A stretch of 64,000 nt of DNA from Planctomycetota bacterium (lineage in GTDB: Bacteria; Planctomycetota; Planctomycetia; Pirellulales; Pirellulaceae): assembly GCA_014238905.1 (NCBI GenBank), contig JABAAE010000004.1:289839-353838 (forward strand), in the 5' to 3' direction. The notes below the pieces were generated by a model. It was not told the origin of the DNA and did not search any database. It saw only the letters and a list, made by a program, of their open reading frames with translations. This document shows positions 17,087 through 27,145 of this stretch, piece after piece; position 1 is the first letter of the stretch; each line of letters opens with the position of its first letter. Both the position numbers and the translations under genes were made by a program.

Positions 17087-18484
17087 ATGTTGAACGCAAA
17101 ACCTCTAAAACGATCGCTTTTGAAAGTCTTCCTGTGCGTTTACTGCCTTTTATTGTTGAATTTCGGTTGTAGCCGAAAGAGCCAACCGCAGACGGCTGCC
17201 GAAGGCGAAAAAAAATCACCACAAATCCTCAATGAACAACTGGAATCCGATCATCCTTCAGGCAACCTAGCCCAAAATCTATATGCTCTGATGCAAAAGG
17301 CGGAACTTGAGAATTCAAATGGAACCTATGATACGGCCCTTTTGACCTGGCGAGAAATCCACCGGCGTGTCACTCATGAATTCGGCAAGGACGCTTGGCA
17401 AACGATCTCTGCCGAATTGGCGATGACGGCTGCTCGCCAAAGAACAACGTTTTCTGAAAAAGATCGAGAGTTGTCGTCGGAATTAACGGGTTTAAAGTTA
17501 ACGGCAATCCGCCTATTGGAAAATCAAAAGTATCAGCAAGCCTGTGAAGTGATTGAAAAAGCAGCAAGTCTATCGTTGCTTCTTTGGGGCGAAGAGTCGT
17601 TTGTCACCGCCAACATTAATTACATCAGGGCCCAATGCTACTTTGGAATCAATGACAACGACCGTGGTCTCAAATTGTTGAATGATGTGCTGGACCTCAG
17701 AATCTCTTTGACCGGGCAAAACCATCCCGACATCGAATCCACACTTGAATTAATTAGCCAAGCCCAAACGACTTTGAACAATCAAACCGCAGCCGAACAA
17801 ACGCTTCAAAAATTAATCCCGATATCAGGCAAACTCTGGGGAACGGACAGCGAGGTCTACGCAAAACGACTGAACGATCTTGGTGTCTCTCAGAACAGAA
17901 ATGGTAAACCCCTCTTGGCATTGAAGCGTTTTGAAGCGGTTATCCAGATTCGCAAGAAGGTCCATGGGGACCGCTCAATCCAGGAAGCCCATGCGAGGCT
18001 TAACAAAGGCCTTGCCCATGCAAAAGCCCAGCAATATTCTGAATCGATGGCGGAGATGGTCATTACCTATGACCTTTTTCATAAACACGATCTCTCAAGA
18101 AAAGATCCGATCTGGGTACTATTACTCGATCAACTTGGAACCATCGCTTTGATGGAGAAAAAAAATCTTGAAGCACAAAAGTACTTTTCTGAGCTAGCTG
18201 ATCACTGGCGAGAAACGCAGGGAGAATCCCATCTGGAATATGGCAAATCTTTGTACAAACTAGGTGTGTGTATTGGTAACCAGGGAAAGTATGAAGAAGC
18301 TCATTTGATTATTAAACGGGCGATCAACATTATGGAATCCCGACTCGGCCCCAACCACAAGATCTTACATCAACCCCTGACCACCTATGCTCGATTATTG
18401 GAAAAGCTCGGTGGCAAAGAGGAGGCGGGCCGTATCAAGGATCGAGCGGTCCGACTTACCGGATTTCAGGATCTTCCGGAATAA
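17087..18484 (+). CDS. TPR-repeat lipoprotein
   Basis: The 465-residue protein begins with a lipoprotein signal whose lipobox is LNFGC, with the lipidated Cys at position 28. The rest is helical, with tetratricopeptide repeats of about 42 residues, kinesin-light-chain style: examples are ALLTWREIHRRVTHEFG, ALKRFEAVIQIRKKVHG and AHLIIKRAINIMESRLGPNH. A GGGACGG ribosome-binding site precedes the ATG. Such lipoproteins are protein-interaction scaffolds at the membrane; partners are unknown. It is convergent with the sialidase/esterase gene, 17 bp away. Confidence 0.88.
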   Translation: MLNAKPLKRSLLKVFLCVYCLLLLNFGCSRKSQPQTAAEGEKKSPQILNEQLESDHPSGNLAQNLYALMQKAELENSNGTYDTALLTWREIHRRVTHEFGKDAWQTISAELAMTAARQRTTFSEKDRELSSELTGLKLTAIRLLENQKYQQACEVIEKAASLSLLLWGEESFVTANINYIRAQCYFGINDNDRGLKLLNDVLDLRISLTGQNHPDIESTLELISQAQTTLNNQTAAEQTLQKLIPISGKLWGTDSEVYAKRLNDLGVSQNRNGKPLLALKRFEAVIQIRKKVHGDRSIQEAHARLNKGLAHAKAQQYSESMAEMVITYDLFHKHDLSRKDPIWVLLLDQLGTIALMEKKNLEAQKYFSELADHWRETQGESHLEYGKSLYKLGVCIGNQGKYEEAHLIIKRAINIMESRLGPNHKILHQPLTTYARLLEKLGGKEEAGRIKDRAVRLTGFQDLPE

Positions 18485-18501
18485 AACCTGACCTCAACCA
18501 A

Positions 18502-20913
18502 TTAGAGACTCAAAAAGTATTCAAAAAAAAGGTAGATGATTTCGTTGGAATCCGGGTTTGGTGAGTGGTCAGGGCGATTGGTCATCGCCACACGATTCTG
18601 CACCCCCAAGAGTTGATTCACCTCCATCGTCGCCCGCAGCGCATGCCAGCGTTCAATCGGATCTTCTGACCCCCCCGACACCAGGAACGGTCGCGGCGCC
18701 ATCAGCACATGCAATTCATGCAGATCGTGCCCTCCAGTTCGGAGACGTGGGTACAGCCCCACCGCGGGGTTTTCCGCAGTTGGCAGTCCTCGCTTCCGCC
18801 AAGGACGTTGATGATGCCCGAGATACCAGGGCTCCCAGTAGTTGATACTTGGGCGATTATCCTCAAATACAATTCCGGGATCGGACCAGGCGGCGCATGC
18901 AAATTTATCAAATTGACAGGCCGCAAACATGGACCATTTCCCACCAAAAGAATGACCAACAATTCCAATTCGATTTCGATCGACTTGAGGGTGATTGGCC
19001 AAGACATACCAAGCGTTACTTGCCGCATGAGCCAACATCGACAACGGCTGTACAGTCACCTGGTCTATCGTTGGATGATAGATCGCATAGGTCTGGTTGG
19101 CAGTCGCCTGCGTCGTACCCAGCGAAAGCGTAACAAATCCGCGGCGTGTCAATTGCAGTGCAAAATCGAGGTTGGGCTTTCCCAATCCAATCGCCGTTTC
19201 GGGTTCGTAGAATACCGTGACGACTGCCGGGTGGGGTCCTGACCCATCCGGAATCAAAAGGTAGCCCGTTGTTGCTTCTTTGGGACTCCACTGAAAGCGA
19301 ACTTTCTGCTGGACGAAGTTTTCCCGAACTGTAGATTCCAACACCTGCAACTGTTGCTTTTTATTTGAAGGAGGCCATTGGCCTAACCATTCCTGCCACC
19401 TGGACTGAATTTCTTTTCGCCGCGTAACCCATTGATTCTTTGAAGACACCTTGGCCTTCTCTTGGGAATTGAGCACAGATGGGTAGCCCTCCGTTTTCTC
19501 AATCAATCGGGGCGGTGGAGAAAAATAGGGTCCGATTTTATTCCAGATCGCTTTTTTTGATTCAGCTCTCTTCCGCTTGAAAGGGACGGTCTTGGCCCGC
19601 CCTCCAAGATCTGGCTGCCGCCACTTGATTCTGGCGACATGGATACGGTTGTCACTGCCATACTTCTCAACCCCTAGAGGCTGCATCCATTCTGTTGCCG
19701 TCACCCAGGTTTGCTCATCAGAGATTTTGGTGATACCAAAATTTCCAAGCCGCGCACCTTTTTCCTCGATCAAAACCTGTTCGGTCTCCCGTACCACCTT
19801 CAAGCGAACGGGGTCCACTTCCGCAATGAATAAGGGAGCTCGATGCCGGAAGACATGGTCATTTTTGGCACCTCGTCGTGTGTAGACCAGGAAAAGTTTT
19901 TCAGAATGGGTAACCCAATGCTGTTGTGTATTGTAGTTGCCAAGGTCTTTTCCATCATCAAAACGCCATCGAACAGGTTCGTTGAAATGCAAACCGTCTT
20001 CGCTGGTGGAAACGTAACCATGACGATCGTTCCTTAACGTAAGGTAGAACCGGTTTTGAAATCTTGTCAGTGAAGGTTCAAACAAACCGCGATCTACTCC
20101 CAATGACAACTCGTTGCCATGTTTCAGATAATACAGTTTTTTTCCATCAAAACGGCAACGGCATACTGCTACCGAGTACTGTTTTTCCTGAGGTTCCTTG
20201 AAATAGAAAGGGATCAGGATATCTCCACCAACAAGATCCACTCTCTGAGCACTACCAGCGCCCGCGTTCTTGAATCTCTCTTCCTTGGGTAGTTCAAGCG
20301 ATTGCCAATCTGACCATCGTGTTTGTTTCGAATCGTAGCATGCGTAGGCAATACTTCGGGGACGGATCGGCAGAACGCCGTTACCGCGATACCAGACAGT
20401 CTGCCCCACCCCCAACAATCGTTGGCTGGCAGAGTGCCACTGTGGTGTAAAGTCACACACCAACAATTCGTCCCCAGTTTGAACAAGGTCGGAAGCGATG
20501 CCGGCACCTTGATTCCCGGCAGAGAATTGATCGCCAAGCCTCTTTCTGGCAAAGCGGTCCAGAGGTTCCATGGGGCTCCAAGACCTCCCAGAATCAACCG
20601 AAGTCGTCTGGTGAAGAGAATAAAAAACGTCCGATCCACTCAATAGTAATTTCTGTGATGTCATTACCACTTGAGCAGTTCGACCGTTCTCTAGCCTGGC
20701 TTCAGGTGGAATCACACCCGCCCTGGCATGGACCCAGCAGGTACGACCATCAAATCCCTGGTGGGCAACGGATCTTTCAATTTCAAAAAACCGGCTCAGC
20801 TCCTGGGAATCTATCTTCGATTCAAAACCAGGCTGTAAACCAATAAAGATCCCCATGACCCATTGGGTAATCCAAAAAATTCGAGATGAAATATCGTTGT
20901 CTATCAAACTCAT
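18502..20913 (-). CDS. Sialidase-like beta-propeller fused to alpha/beta-hydrolase (acetyl-xylan-esterase-like)
   Basis: The 803-residue protein (ATG 20913; a TTG two codons upstream is possible) joins two domains. Residues about 50-440 resemble exo-alpha-sialidase/BNR propellers (DSGRSW, then LFEPSLTRFQNRFYLTLRNDRHGYVSTSEDG). Residues about 520-803 form an alpha/beta-hydrolase of the dienelactone hydrolase / acetyl xylan esterase type, with nucleophile elbow GHSFGG (S655), Asp in GGSEDP (D751) and His in NRPDHS (H783). A hydrophobic N-terminal segment suggests export. The likely role is de-esterification of a polysaccharide or glycan, the propeller serving binding or a second activity. Sialidase catalytic residues cannot be confirmed by eye. 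Confidence 0.8.
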   Translation of the reverse strand: MSLIDNDISSRIFWITQWVMGIFIGLQPGFESKIDSQELSRFFEIERSVAHQGFDGRTCWVHARAGVIPPEARLENGRTAQVVMTSQKLLLSGSDVFYSLHQTTSVDSGRSWSPMEPLDRFARKRLGDQFSAGNQGAGIASDLVQTGDELLVCDFTPQWHSASQRLLGVGQTVWYRGNGVLPIRPRSIAYACYDSKQTRWSDWQSLELPKEERFKNAGAGSAQRVDLVGGDILIPFYFKEPQEKQYSVAVCRCRFDGKKLYYLKHGNELSLGVDRGLFEPSLTRFQNRFYLTLRNDRHGYVSTSEDGLHFNEPVRWRFDDGKDLGNYNTQQHWVTHSEKLFLVYTRRGAKNDHVFRHRAPLFIAEVDPVRLKVVRETEQVLIEEKGARLGNFGITKISDEQTWVTATEWMQPLGVEKYGSDNRIHVARIKWRQPDLGGRAKTVPFKRKRAESKKAIWNKIGPYFSPPPRLIEKTEGYPSVLNSQEKAKVSSKNQWVTRRKEIQSRWQEWLGQWPPSNKKQQLQVLESTVRENFVQQKVRFQWSPKEATTGYLLIPDGSGPHPAVVTVFYEPETAIGLGKPNLDFALQLTRRGFVTLSLGTTQATANQTYAIYHPTIDQVTVQPLSMLAHAASNAWYVLANHPQVDRNRIGIVGHSFGGKWSMFAACQFDKFACAAWSDPGIVFEDNRPSINYWEPWYLGHHQRPWRKRGLPTAENPAVGLYPRLRTGGHDLHELHVLMAPRPFLVSGGSEDPIERWHALRATMEVNQLLGVQNRVAMTNRPDHSPNPDSNEIIYLFFEYFLSL

Positions 20914-21119
20914 TGGCAAGATCCGCTACAGGATGTCGGAAAAAAACGATCACGATCAAAAAAAGTGGAAAGACTGTCCAAGGTTTGATATTGTTACAGG
21001 CAAGGATTCTTTCAAGCTTATCGCCTGTTCGCCTTGTTATAGCCATTAGAATAGAGCTTCCCCATAAGAACCTCAAATCACTCCCCACTGCACCGGAACT
21101 CTGTCCCTCTTGATTGATC

Positions 21120-23954
21120 ATGACCAGCATCGCTACACATCGGTATAAATCAACGCGATTCCGCTTTTGGTCGGTGTGGATGTTGTTGACGATCGCGGGC
21201 ATGGAAGTCGGGATTCCGCTGCTCGCTGACGATTCAACGACTCATTCGCCAGAAGACATTGCATTTTTTGAAAAAAACATCCGCCCCCTCCTCGTCAAGC
21301 ATTGTTATCAATGCCATGCCGACCAGCAAGCAAAGGGTGGATTGCGACTTGATTCCCGCATGGCTGTTCGAAAAGGAGGTGATACCAGGCCTGCTATCGT
21401 CATCGGCAACCCGGCCAAGAGCCTTCTCGTGGAAGCCGTTGATTACCAGAATCCCGATTTACAAATGCCACCGAAAAAACGGATCAGCAATTCTGAAATC
21501 CAATTGCTTAAAGACTGGATTCAAATGGGGGCACCGGATCCGAGAGCGTCTGAAACAGCGACGAATCTGCCGACCGGGATGAGTATTCACGAAGGTCGAA
21601 AATTTTGGTCAATGCAACCCGTTGGTAAGCCACCGATTCCAGAGGTGGCTTCCACTGGAATCAATCATCAGTGGACGCGAAACCCAGTCGACTCTTTTCT
21701 GTTGGCGGAAATGAAGAAAAGAGGTCTCTCACCTGCCCAACCCGCAGATCGCCAAACCTGGATTCGGCGGGTGACATTTGACTTGTTAGGACTACCTCCC
21801 ACGGCTGAAGAAGTTCGCCGATTCCTTGACGATCGCTCCCCCTCCGCATTTGAAAACGTCGTTGACCGGCTGCTTGCCTCTCCGCAATACGGCGTTCGCT
21901 GGGGACGCCACTGGCTGGATGTGGTCCGGTATGCCGATTCCAACGGTCTTGATGAAAACCTGGCATTTGGTAACGCGTGGCGATATCGGGATTATGTCAT
22001 CCAGTCACTCAATGACGACAAGCCGGTCAACCAGTGGGTTACAGAACAATTGGCCGGAGACCTTCTGCCCAACGCCAATCAAGAAACACGCACCGCAACC
22101 GGATTTCTGGCCCTGGGTGCCAAAGTCCTGGCTGAACCTGACCGTGAGAAACTGACGATGGATACAATCGATGAGCAGCTAGACACCATCGGCAAGACCT
22201 TTTTGGGACTGACACTGGGTTGCGCACGATGTCACGACCACAAATTCGACCCGATCAAGCAAACAGACTACTACTCACTGGCCGCCATTTTCAAAAACAC
22301 CAAGACTTTTGCGGACTCCAATACCGGGGCCATCAAACATTGGTACGAGCACTCATTTGCCACGGAGGCAGAACAGGAAACAGTAAAGCAAAGTGAATCG
22401 GTCATCGCGAAGCTCAAACAAAAGGCCACCGATTTCAAGAATGCAGAATACAGCCGTTTAAGGCAGCAAGCACGGACCAAAGTCGTTGACTATCTTGTAG
22501 CAGCAAGTGGGATTGAAATCAGCGATTCGTTAACAGAAGTCGCAGCCCAAGCGGAAAAATTCGATTTACATCCCAGAATATTACATCATTGCCGCTTGCA
22601 TCTACACTATCAAAGGGAAAATCCTCTCTTTGAAAAGTGGCATACCTCGATTGATTCTCCTGATCAAATTCGGCAGTTTTACGACAATCTTTTTGCACGG
22701 GTAAACGCCGCTTGGGAATCGACCCGAAAAGCAAGCCCCAAGGCCAATGCTCTTGAGGACTCCGTTCTCGAATTGGCCCGGCAGGCGTTGTTTGATCCTG
22801 TTGGATTTTTGGCAGTTCCGCCTAAAGTCGAATTTGCATTCGATGCACAAAACCTGACAAAGTACAGCGAACTCCTAGAAAAATCTCGCATCACCGAAAG
22901 CGCTGCGCCCGATGCTGCGGCAGCCATGGGTGTTACCGACGGCATAATTAAGGAATCTCTGCCAATTCATATTCGCGGCAACCATCGAAGTCTCGGCGAC
23001 GCTGTTCAGCGTGAATTCCCGGAAGTCCTTCGGATTTCGACAATCCGCCCGGTTTTTCCGGAACATCAAAGCGGTCGGCTGGAATTAGCCCGTTGGATCG
23101 TCGATTCCCGAAATCCACTAACGGCTCGAGTTTTTGTCAACCGAATCTGGCGATGGCATTTTGGAAACGGGCTGGTCCCTTCTACGGAAAACTTCGGTGT
23201 ACTGGGTGAGCGGCCTTCCCATCCCCAACTGCTCAACTGGCTGGCTAGACGATTGATGCAGTCGGGTTGGTCGATCAAAGACCTCCATCGATTGATCCTG
23301 ACCTCTTCCGCTTATCGCATGAGCAGTACACCGTTGGAAACCAACAACCTCCTTAACCCTGCCAATCGATGGCTGACCCATTTCCCCATGCGTCGTCTGG
23401 AGGCCGAAGAAATTCGCGACTCTGTATTGGCCGTTTCCAATCGCCTCAATCGGTCGCTCGGTGGAAAAACGGTTCCCCTCAGAAACAGACAATTTGTTTT
23501 TGACCATACTTCCATCGATCACACCCGGTACCAAAGTGTGCGGCGAGCCGTTTATTTGCCAGTCATCCGAAATAACCTCTACACCCTGTTCGAGCAATTT
23601 GATTTCCCGGATCCAACCCTGCCTACCGGGAATCGAAGCGAAACCACGGTCGCACCTCAGGCGCTTTTAATGCTCAATTCGGATTGGGTCATGAATTCTG
23701 CAGACGATCTGGCAGCCCAGATCGTTCAATTCGGTGGCGATAACCGCCAGCGATGCCAGAAAATTTACCAGAGGATCTTGGGACGAGATCCTACTCCCGA
23801 CGAAATCAAACGAATTCTAGAATTCATAGCTCAACGACCGTCCAGCGAATCTGCTGTTGCCAAACAGGATTCCGGAATGAAAAGTCGGCCCAGTGCCTGG
23901 TCTCTGGTGTGCCAAAGCCTTTTTTGTTGTAACGAAAACCTCTATTTAAAGTAG
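21120..23954 (+). CDS. Planctomycete cytochrome C / DUF1549 / DUF1553 protein
   Basis: The complete 944-residue protein starts at ATG 21120; a TTG at 21114 is in frame. A signal segment (about 14-36) is followed by the planctomycete cytochrome C motif C62-Y-Q-C-H66. DUF1549 comes next (NPVDSFLLAEMKKRGLSP, LLGLPPTAEEVRRFL, GVRWGRHWLDVVRYADSNG, ARCHDHKFDPI). DUF1553 is C-terminal (RLELARWIVDSRNPLTARV, NRIWRWHFGNGLVPSTENFG, HPQLLNWLARR). It is the standard partner of the DUF1501 gene that starts 9 bp downstream. The pair is abundant in planctomycetes and linked to extracellular polymer degradation; the biochemical role is not established. Confidence 0.93.
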   Translation: MTSIATHRYKSTRFRFWSVWMLLTIAGMEVGIPLLADDSTTHSPEDIAFFEKNIRPLLVKHCYQCHADQQAKGGLRLDSRMAVRKGGDTRPAIVIGNPAKSLLVEAVDYQNPDLQMPPKKRISNSEIQLLKDWIQMGAPDPRASETATNLPTGMSIHEGRKFWSMQPVGKPPIPEVASTGINHQWTRNPVDSFLLAEMKKRGLSPAQPADRQTWIRRVTFDLLGLPPTAEEVRRFLDDRSPSAFENVVDRLLASPQYGVRWGRHWLDVVRYADSNGLDENLAFGNAWRYRDYVIQSLNDDKPVNQWVTEQLAGDLLPNANQETRTATGFLALGAKVLAEPDREKLTMDTIDEQLDTIGKTFLGLTLGCARCHDHKFDPIKQTDYYSLAAIFKNTKTFADSNTGAIKHWYEHSFATEAEQETVKQSESVIAKLKQKATDFKNAEYSRLRQQARTKVVDYLVAASGIEISDSLTEVAAQAEKFDLHPRILHHCRLHLHYQRENPLFEKWHTSIDSPDQIRQFYDNLFARVNAAWESTRKASPKANALEDSVLELARQALFDPVGFLAVPPKVEFAFDAQNLTKYSELLEKSRITESAAPDAAAAMGVTDGIIKESLPIHIRGNHRSLGDAVQREFPEVLRISTIRPVFPEHQSGRLELARWIVDSRNPLTARVFVNRIWRWHFGNGLVPSTENFGVLGERPSHPQLLNWLARRLMQSGWSIKDLHRLILTSSAYRMSSTPLETNNLLNPANRWLTHFPMRRLEAEEIRDSVLAVSNRLNRSLGGKTVPLRNRQFVFDHTSIDHTRYQSVRRAVYLPVIRNNLYTLFEQFDFPDPTLPTGNRSETTVAPQALLMLNSDWVMNSADDLAAQIVQFGGDNRQRCQKIYQRILGRDPTPDEIKRILEFIAQRPSSESAVAKQDSGMKSRPSAWSLVCQSLFCCNENLYLK

Positions 23955-23963
23955 GAATCACCC

Positions 23964-25373
23964 GTGAAACCCGATTTAGAATCCAGGCGTTGGCTTCTGA
24001 AATCCTCTGCTTTGGGATTTGGGAACCTGGCCCTTTCCGCCATGTTGTCTTCCGAGTCAGAGGCAAGTCCGTCCGATTCTCCATTGGCTGCAAAAAAACC
24101 CCATTTTGCTCCCCGCGCCAAACGCATTGTCTTTTTATTCATGAAAGGAGGTCCGTCTCATGTGGATACTTTTGATCCCAAACCACTGCTGGATCGGGAC
24201 CATGGGAAACCGCTGCCGTTCGCTTTGCCCCGGGTCACCTTTGCCAAGCAGGGAAACCTCCTGAAGTCCCCTTGGAAATTTCAAAAACATGGTCAGAGCG
24301 GGCTACCGGTAAGCGAGTTATTTCCAAACGTTGCCAAGCATGTAGATGATATGTGCATGTTGCGTTCGGTCCATGGCACCAATCCGGCCCATGGTGGTGC
24401 CTTGATCAAACTGCATACGGGTACCGATCAGTTTGTGCGACCCAGCATGGGAGCCTGGGTTACCTACGGACTCGGTACCGAAAATGAAAACCTGCCGGCG
24501 TTTGTGACCGTTTGCCCAACACTGGCCCATGGAGGAATGAATAACTGGGGAGGTGCGTTTCTACCATCTTATTGCCAGGGAACTCCAATCGGTAACGCCA
24601 GCATTTCCTCTTCTCAAGCAAAAGTCAAACATATACGCAACCAACGAATTGACAAAAACACTCAGCGCAAACAATTGGATCTGATTCAGGCAATGAATCG
24701 TGATCACATGGAAAAATCCGAGCACAACAAAAACCTCGAAGGTCGACTGGAATCCTTTGAGTTGGCCTATCGAATGCAAACCGCCATGCCAGAAATACAG
24801 GAGATAAACGGTGAGTCCAAACAGACGATTCGACAATATGGAATTGATGATCCCATGACCCAGAACTTTGGTCGCCAATGCCTGTTGGCCCGTAGATTCC
24901 TTGAACGCGGAGTTCGATTCGTACAGGTCACCCATAGTGACAGCGAAGTTCAATGGGACCAACACGGTCATCTATTTCAGGGCCACACCAAAAATGCTGC
25001 CGAAGTCGACAAACCGATTGCAGGATTCTTAGCCGATCTCAAGGCACGAGGACTGCTTGATGACACACTCGTTTTATGGGGTGGCGAATTCGGTCGCACT
25101 CCAACAGCACAGGGCAGTGACGGTCGTGATCACAATCCACATGGTTTCACGATGTGGATGGCAGGCGGCGGTGTAAAAGGAGGATACACTTATGGTGCGA
25201 CCGACGACTACGGTTATTATGCAGCGGAAAACAAGATGCATGTCCATGACCTACATGCCACTCTTTTACATTTACTGGGACTGGATCATCAAAGGCTCAC
25301 TTTTCGTTACGCAGGCCGGGAATTTCGCCTCACCGATGTGGCGGGTGAGGTCGCTACACCAATTCTGGCCTGA
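23964..25373 (+). CDS. DUF1501 protein, Tat-type signal
   Basis: The 469-residue protein starts at GTG 23964, with TAGGAAT 8 nt upstream. A twin-arginine-like N-terminus (SRRWLLKSSALGFGNLALS) indicates export of a folded protein. DUF1501 is a sulfatase-fold family; visible signatures are FLFMKGGPSHVDTFDPKP, SMGAWVTYGLGTEN, GGEFGRTPTAQ, HNPHGFTMWMAGGGVKGG and HDLHATLLHLLGLDH. These are metal-binding regions related to alkaline phosphatase/sulfatase folds. It lies 9 bp after its DUF1549/DUF1553 partner, clearly in one operon. The substrate is unknown. Confidence 0.93.
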   Translation: MKPDLESRRWLLKSSALGFGNLALSAMLSSESEASPSDSPLAAKKPHFAPRAKRIVFLFMKGGPSHVDTFDPKPLLDRDHGKPLPFALPRVTFAKQGNLLKSPWKFQKHGQSGLPVSELFPNVAKHVDDMCMLRSVHGTNPAHGGALIKLHTGTDQFVRPSMGAWVTYGLGTENENLPAFVTVCPTLAHGGMNNWGGAFLPSYCQGTPIGNASISSSQAKVKHIRNQRIDKNTQRKQLDLIQAMNRDHMEKSEHNKNLEGRLESFELAYRMQTAMPEIQEINGESKQTIRQYGIDDPMTQNFGRQCLLARRFLERGVRFVQVTHSDSEVQWDQHGHLFQGHTKNAAEVDKPIAGFLADLKARGLLDDTLVLWGGEFGRTPTAQGSDGRDHNPHGFTMWMAGGGVKGGYTYGATDDYGYYAAENKMHVHDLHATLLHLLGLDHQRLTFRYAGREFRLTDVAGEVATPILA

Positions 25374-25397
25374 AAAGGTAATACGAAAAAAGGTCGG

Positions 25398-25429
25398 CTG
25401 AGACGTTCTCGCTAGTAGAGGTGTCTCAG
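25398..25429. repeat. Hairpin between two DUF1501 genes
   Basis: CTGAGAC (25398-25404) pairs perfectly with GTCTCAG (25423-25429) across an 18-nt loop, in the 131-bp gap between the DUF1501 genes. No T-run follows, so it is not a standard terminator; it may slow polymerase or protect the upstream message. Confidence 0.35.
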
Positions 25430-25504
25430 GCGGCAATAGCGACTCGAACGAATCAAGCATCATTACCTCGATTCCGCGTGCGATAGCGTCAGACCTTTGC
25501 TAAG

Positions 25505-26998
25505 ATGAAACCGTCTAATTCAAACAAAATCAGCAATTTCGTGAAGATGAATCCAAGTCTACTTCAATCGACCCGTCGACACTTTTTCCAACAGTGTTCC
25601 ATGGGAGTGGGCAGCATGGCCATGGCTTCTCTGCTGGCCGATGAGTCCCAGGCAAATCAAGGAAGTCAAATCGACCGGGCCAATCCGCTTCTGCCCAAGG
25701 AACCACATTTCAAGCCCAAGGCCAAAAACGTCATTTTTCTTCACATGGCTGGTTCCCCTCCTCACCTTGACCTGCTTGACTACAAACCCGAACTGGTTAA
25801 ACGCAGCGACGAACCGTGCCCGGATGAATTCTACGCTGGCAAACAATTCGCCTTTACCAATGGACGACCCAAATTACTGGGGACTCCGCACCAATTCAAG
25901 CAGTTTGGAGAATCGGGAACATGGTTCTCCGATGCCATTCCCAACCTTGCGTCGATGGCAGATGACCTATGCGTTATCAAGTCGATGAATACCGACCAAT
26001 TCAACCATGCTCCCGCCCAACTGATGCTTTATACAGGTTCGCCACGTATGGGGCGGCCCTCCATCGGCTCTTGGGTAACCTACGGATTGGGTACCGAAAA
26101 TCAGGACTTACCTGGATTCGTGGTTTTACTTTCGGGTGGGCTTAATCCAAGTGCCGGTAACACAGCTTGGGGAAGTGGTTTTCTGCCGTCAGTTTTTCAG
26201 GGAGTCCAATGTCGCAGCAAGGGCGACCCGGTCTTATTTGCCTCCAATCCTCAGGGGATGGATCGTGAATTACGCAGGATAAGCCTTGATGCAATCAACG
26301 GCCTGAACGGAATCCAGGCAAAGGAGCTTGGAGATGCGGAGACCTTAACCCGTATCGCCCAGTACGAGTTGGCATTTCGGATGCAGGTGTCGGTTCCCGA
26401 AGTCATGGACATTTCCCGGGAAACGGAAAAAACAATCACCACCTACGGAGCGAAACCGGGAGATGCCAGCTTTGCAAACAATTGCCTTCTGGCCCGCCGC
26501 CTGGTGGAAAACGGAGTACGTTATGTCCAGCTCTTCGACTGGGGATGGGATTTTCATGGCACCAATCCCAATGAAAGTATTGCGGACGGCCTTACGCGAC
26601 GCTGCAAACCTATGGATCAGGCAGTCGCCGCTCTTTTGAAAGACCTGAAAGAAAGGGGACTGTTGGAAGAAACCTTGGTGGTTTGGAGCGGTGAATTTGG
26701 CAGGACGCCCTTCCGGGAAGGTCGTACCGCCAAAGGAAAAGTATTGGGACGAGATCATTTTCCAGATGCCTACTCCATGTTCATGGCAGGAGGCGGTATC
26801 AAGCCAGGCATATCCTATGGGGCCACCGACCCGCTCGGCTTTTCTGTGACTGAAAACAAAGTACACACGCACGATTTGCAGGCGACGCTGATGCATCTAC
26901 TGGGCTTCGACCACGAAAAACTGACCCACTTTTATCAAGGCCGTAATTTTCGTTTGACCGACGTCCATGGAAAAGTCATTCACGATATCCTGGCGTAA
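25505..26998 (+). CDS. Second DUF1501 protein, Tat-type signal
   Basis: The 497-residue paralogue of the preceding gene has FLHMAGSPPHLDLLDYKPEL near the start, SIGSWVTYGLGTENQDLPG, SGEFGRTPFREG, MFMAGGGIKPGISYG and HDLQATLMHLLGFDHEKL. The twin-arginine motif STRRHFF is at residues 23-29 of the longest frame; an internal ATG at 25547 (MNPSLLQSTRR) is probably the true start, as relatives begin this way. It lies 131 bp after the first DUF1501 gene and has no cytochrome-C/DUF1553 partner of its own between, so it may share the one upstream or be a separate recruit. Its role is unknown beyond the family. Confidence 0.92.
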   Translation: MKPSNSNKISNFVKMNPSLLQSTRRHFFQQCSMGVGSMAMASLLADESQANQGSQIDRANPLLPKEPHFKPKAKNVIFLHMAGSPPHLDLLDYKPELVKRSDEPCPDEFYAGKQFAFTNGRPKLLGTPHQFKQFGESGTWFSDAIPNLASMADDLCVIKSMNTDQFNHAPAQLMLYTGSPRMGRPSIGSWVTYGLGTENQDLPGFVVLLSGGLNPSAGNTAWGSGFLPSVFQGVQCRSKGDPVLFASNPQGMDRELRRISLDAINGLNGIQAKELGDAETLTRIAQYELAFRMQVSVPEVMDISRETEKTITTYGAKPGDASFANNCLLARRLVENGVRYVQLFDWGWDFHGTNPNESIADGLTRRCKPMDQAVAALLKDLKERGLLEETLVVWSGEFGRTPFREGRTAKGKVLGRDHFPDAYSMFMAGGGIKPGISYGATDPLGFSVTENKVHTHDLQATLMHLLGFDHEKLTHFYQGRNFRLTDVHGKVIHDILA

Positions 26999-27145
26999 TG
27001 TTCTGTAGGTTCCAGGCGATCATCGAACGCTTCTGCAGCCTCAGATGCAACACGACGGGATGCCTGATTCAGCACGAATTTGTACCAGGTCTCCCGAATC
27101 AATCATTCAAAACTATCGAATCATTTGTTCCTACGAGGACTCATC

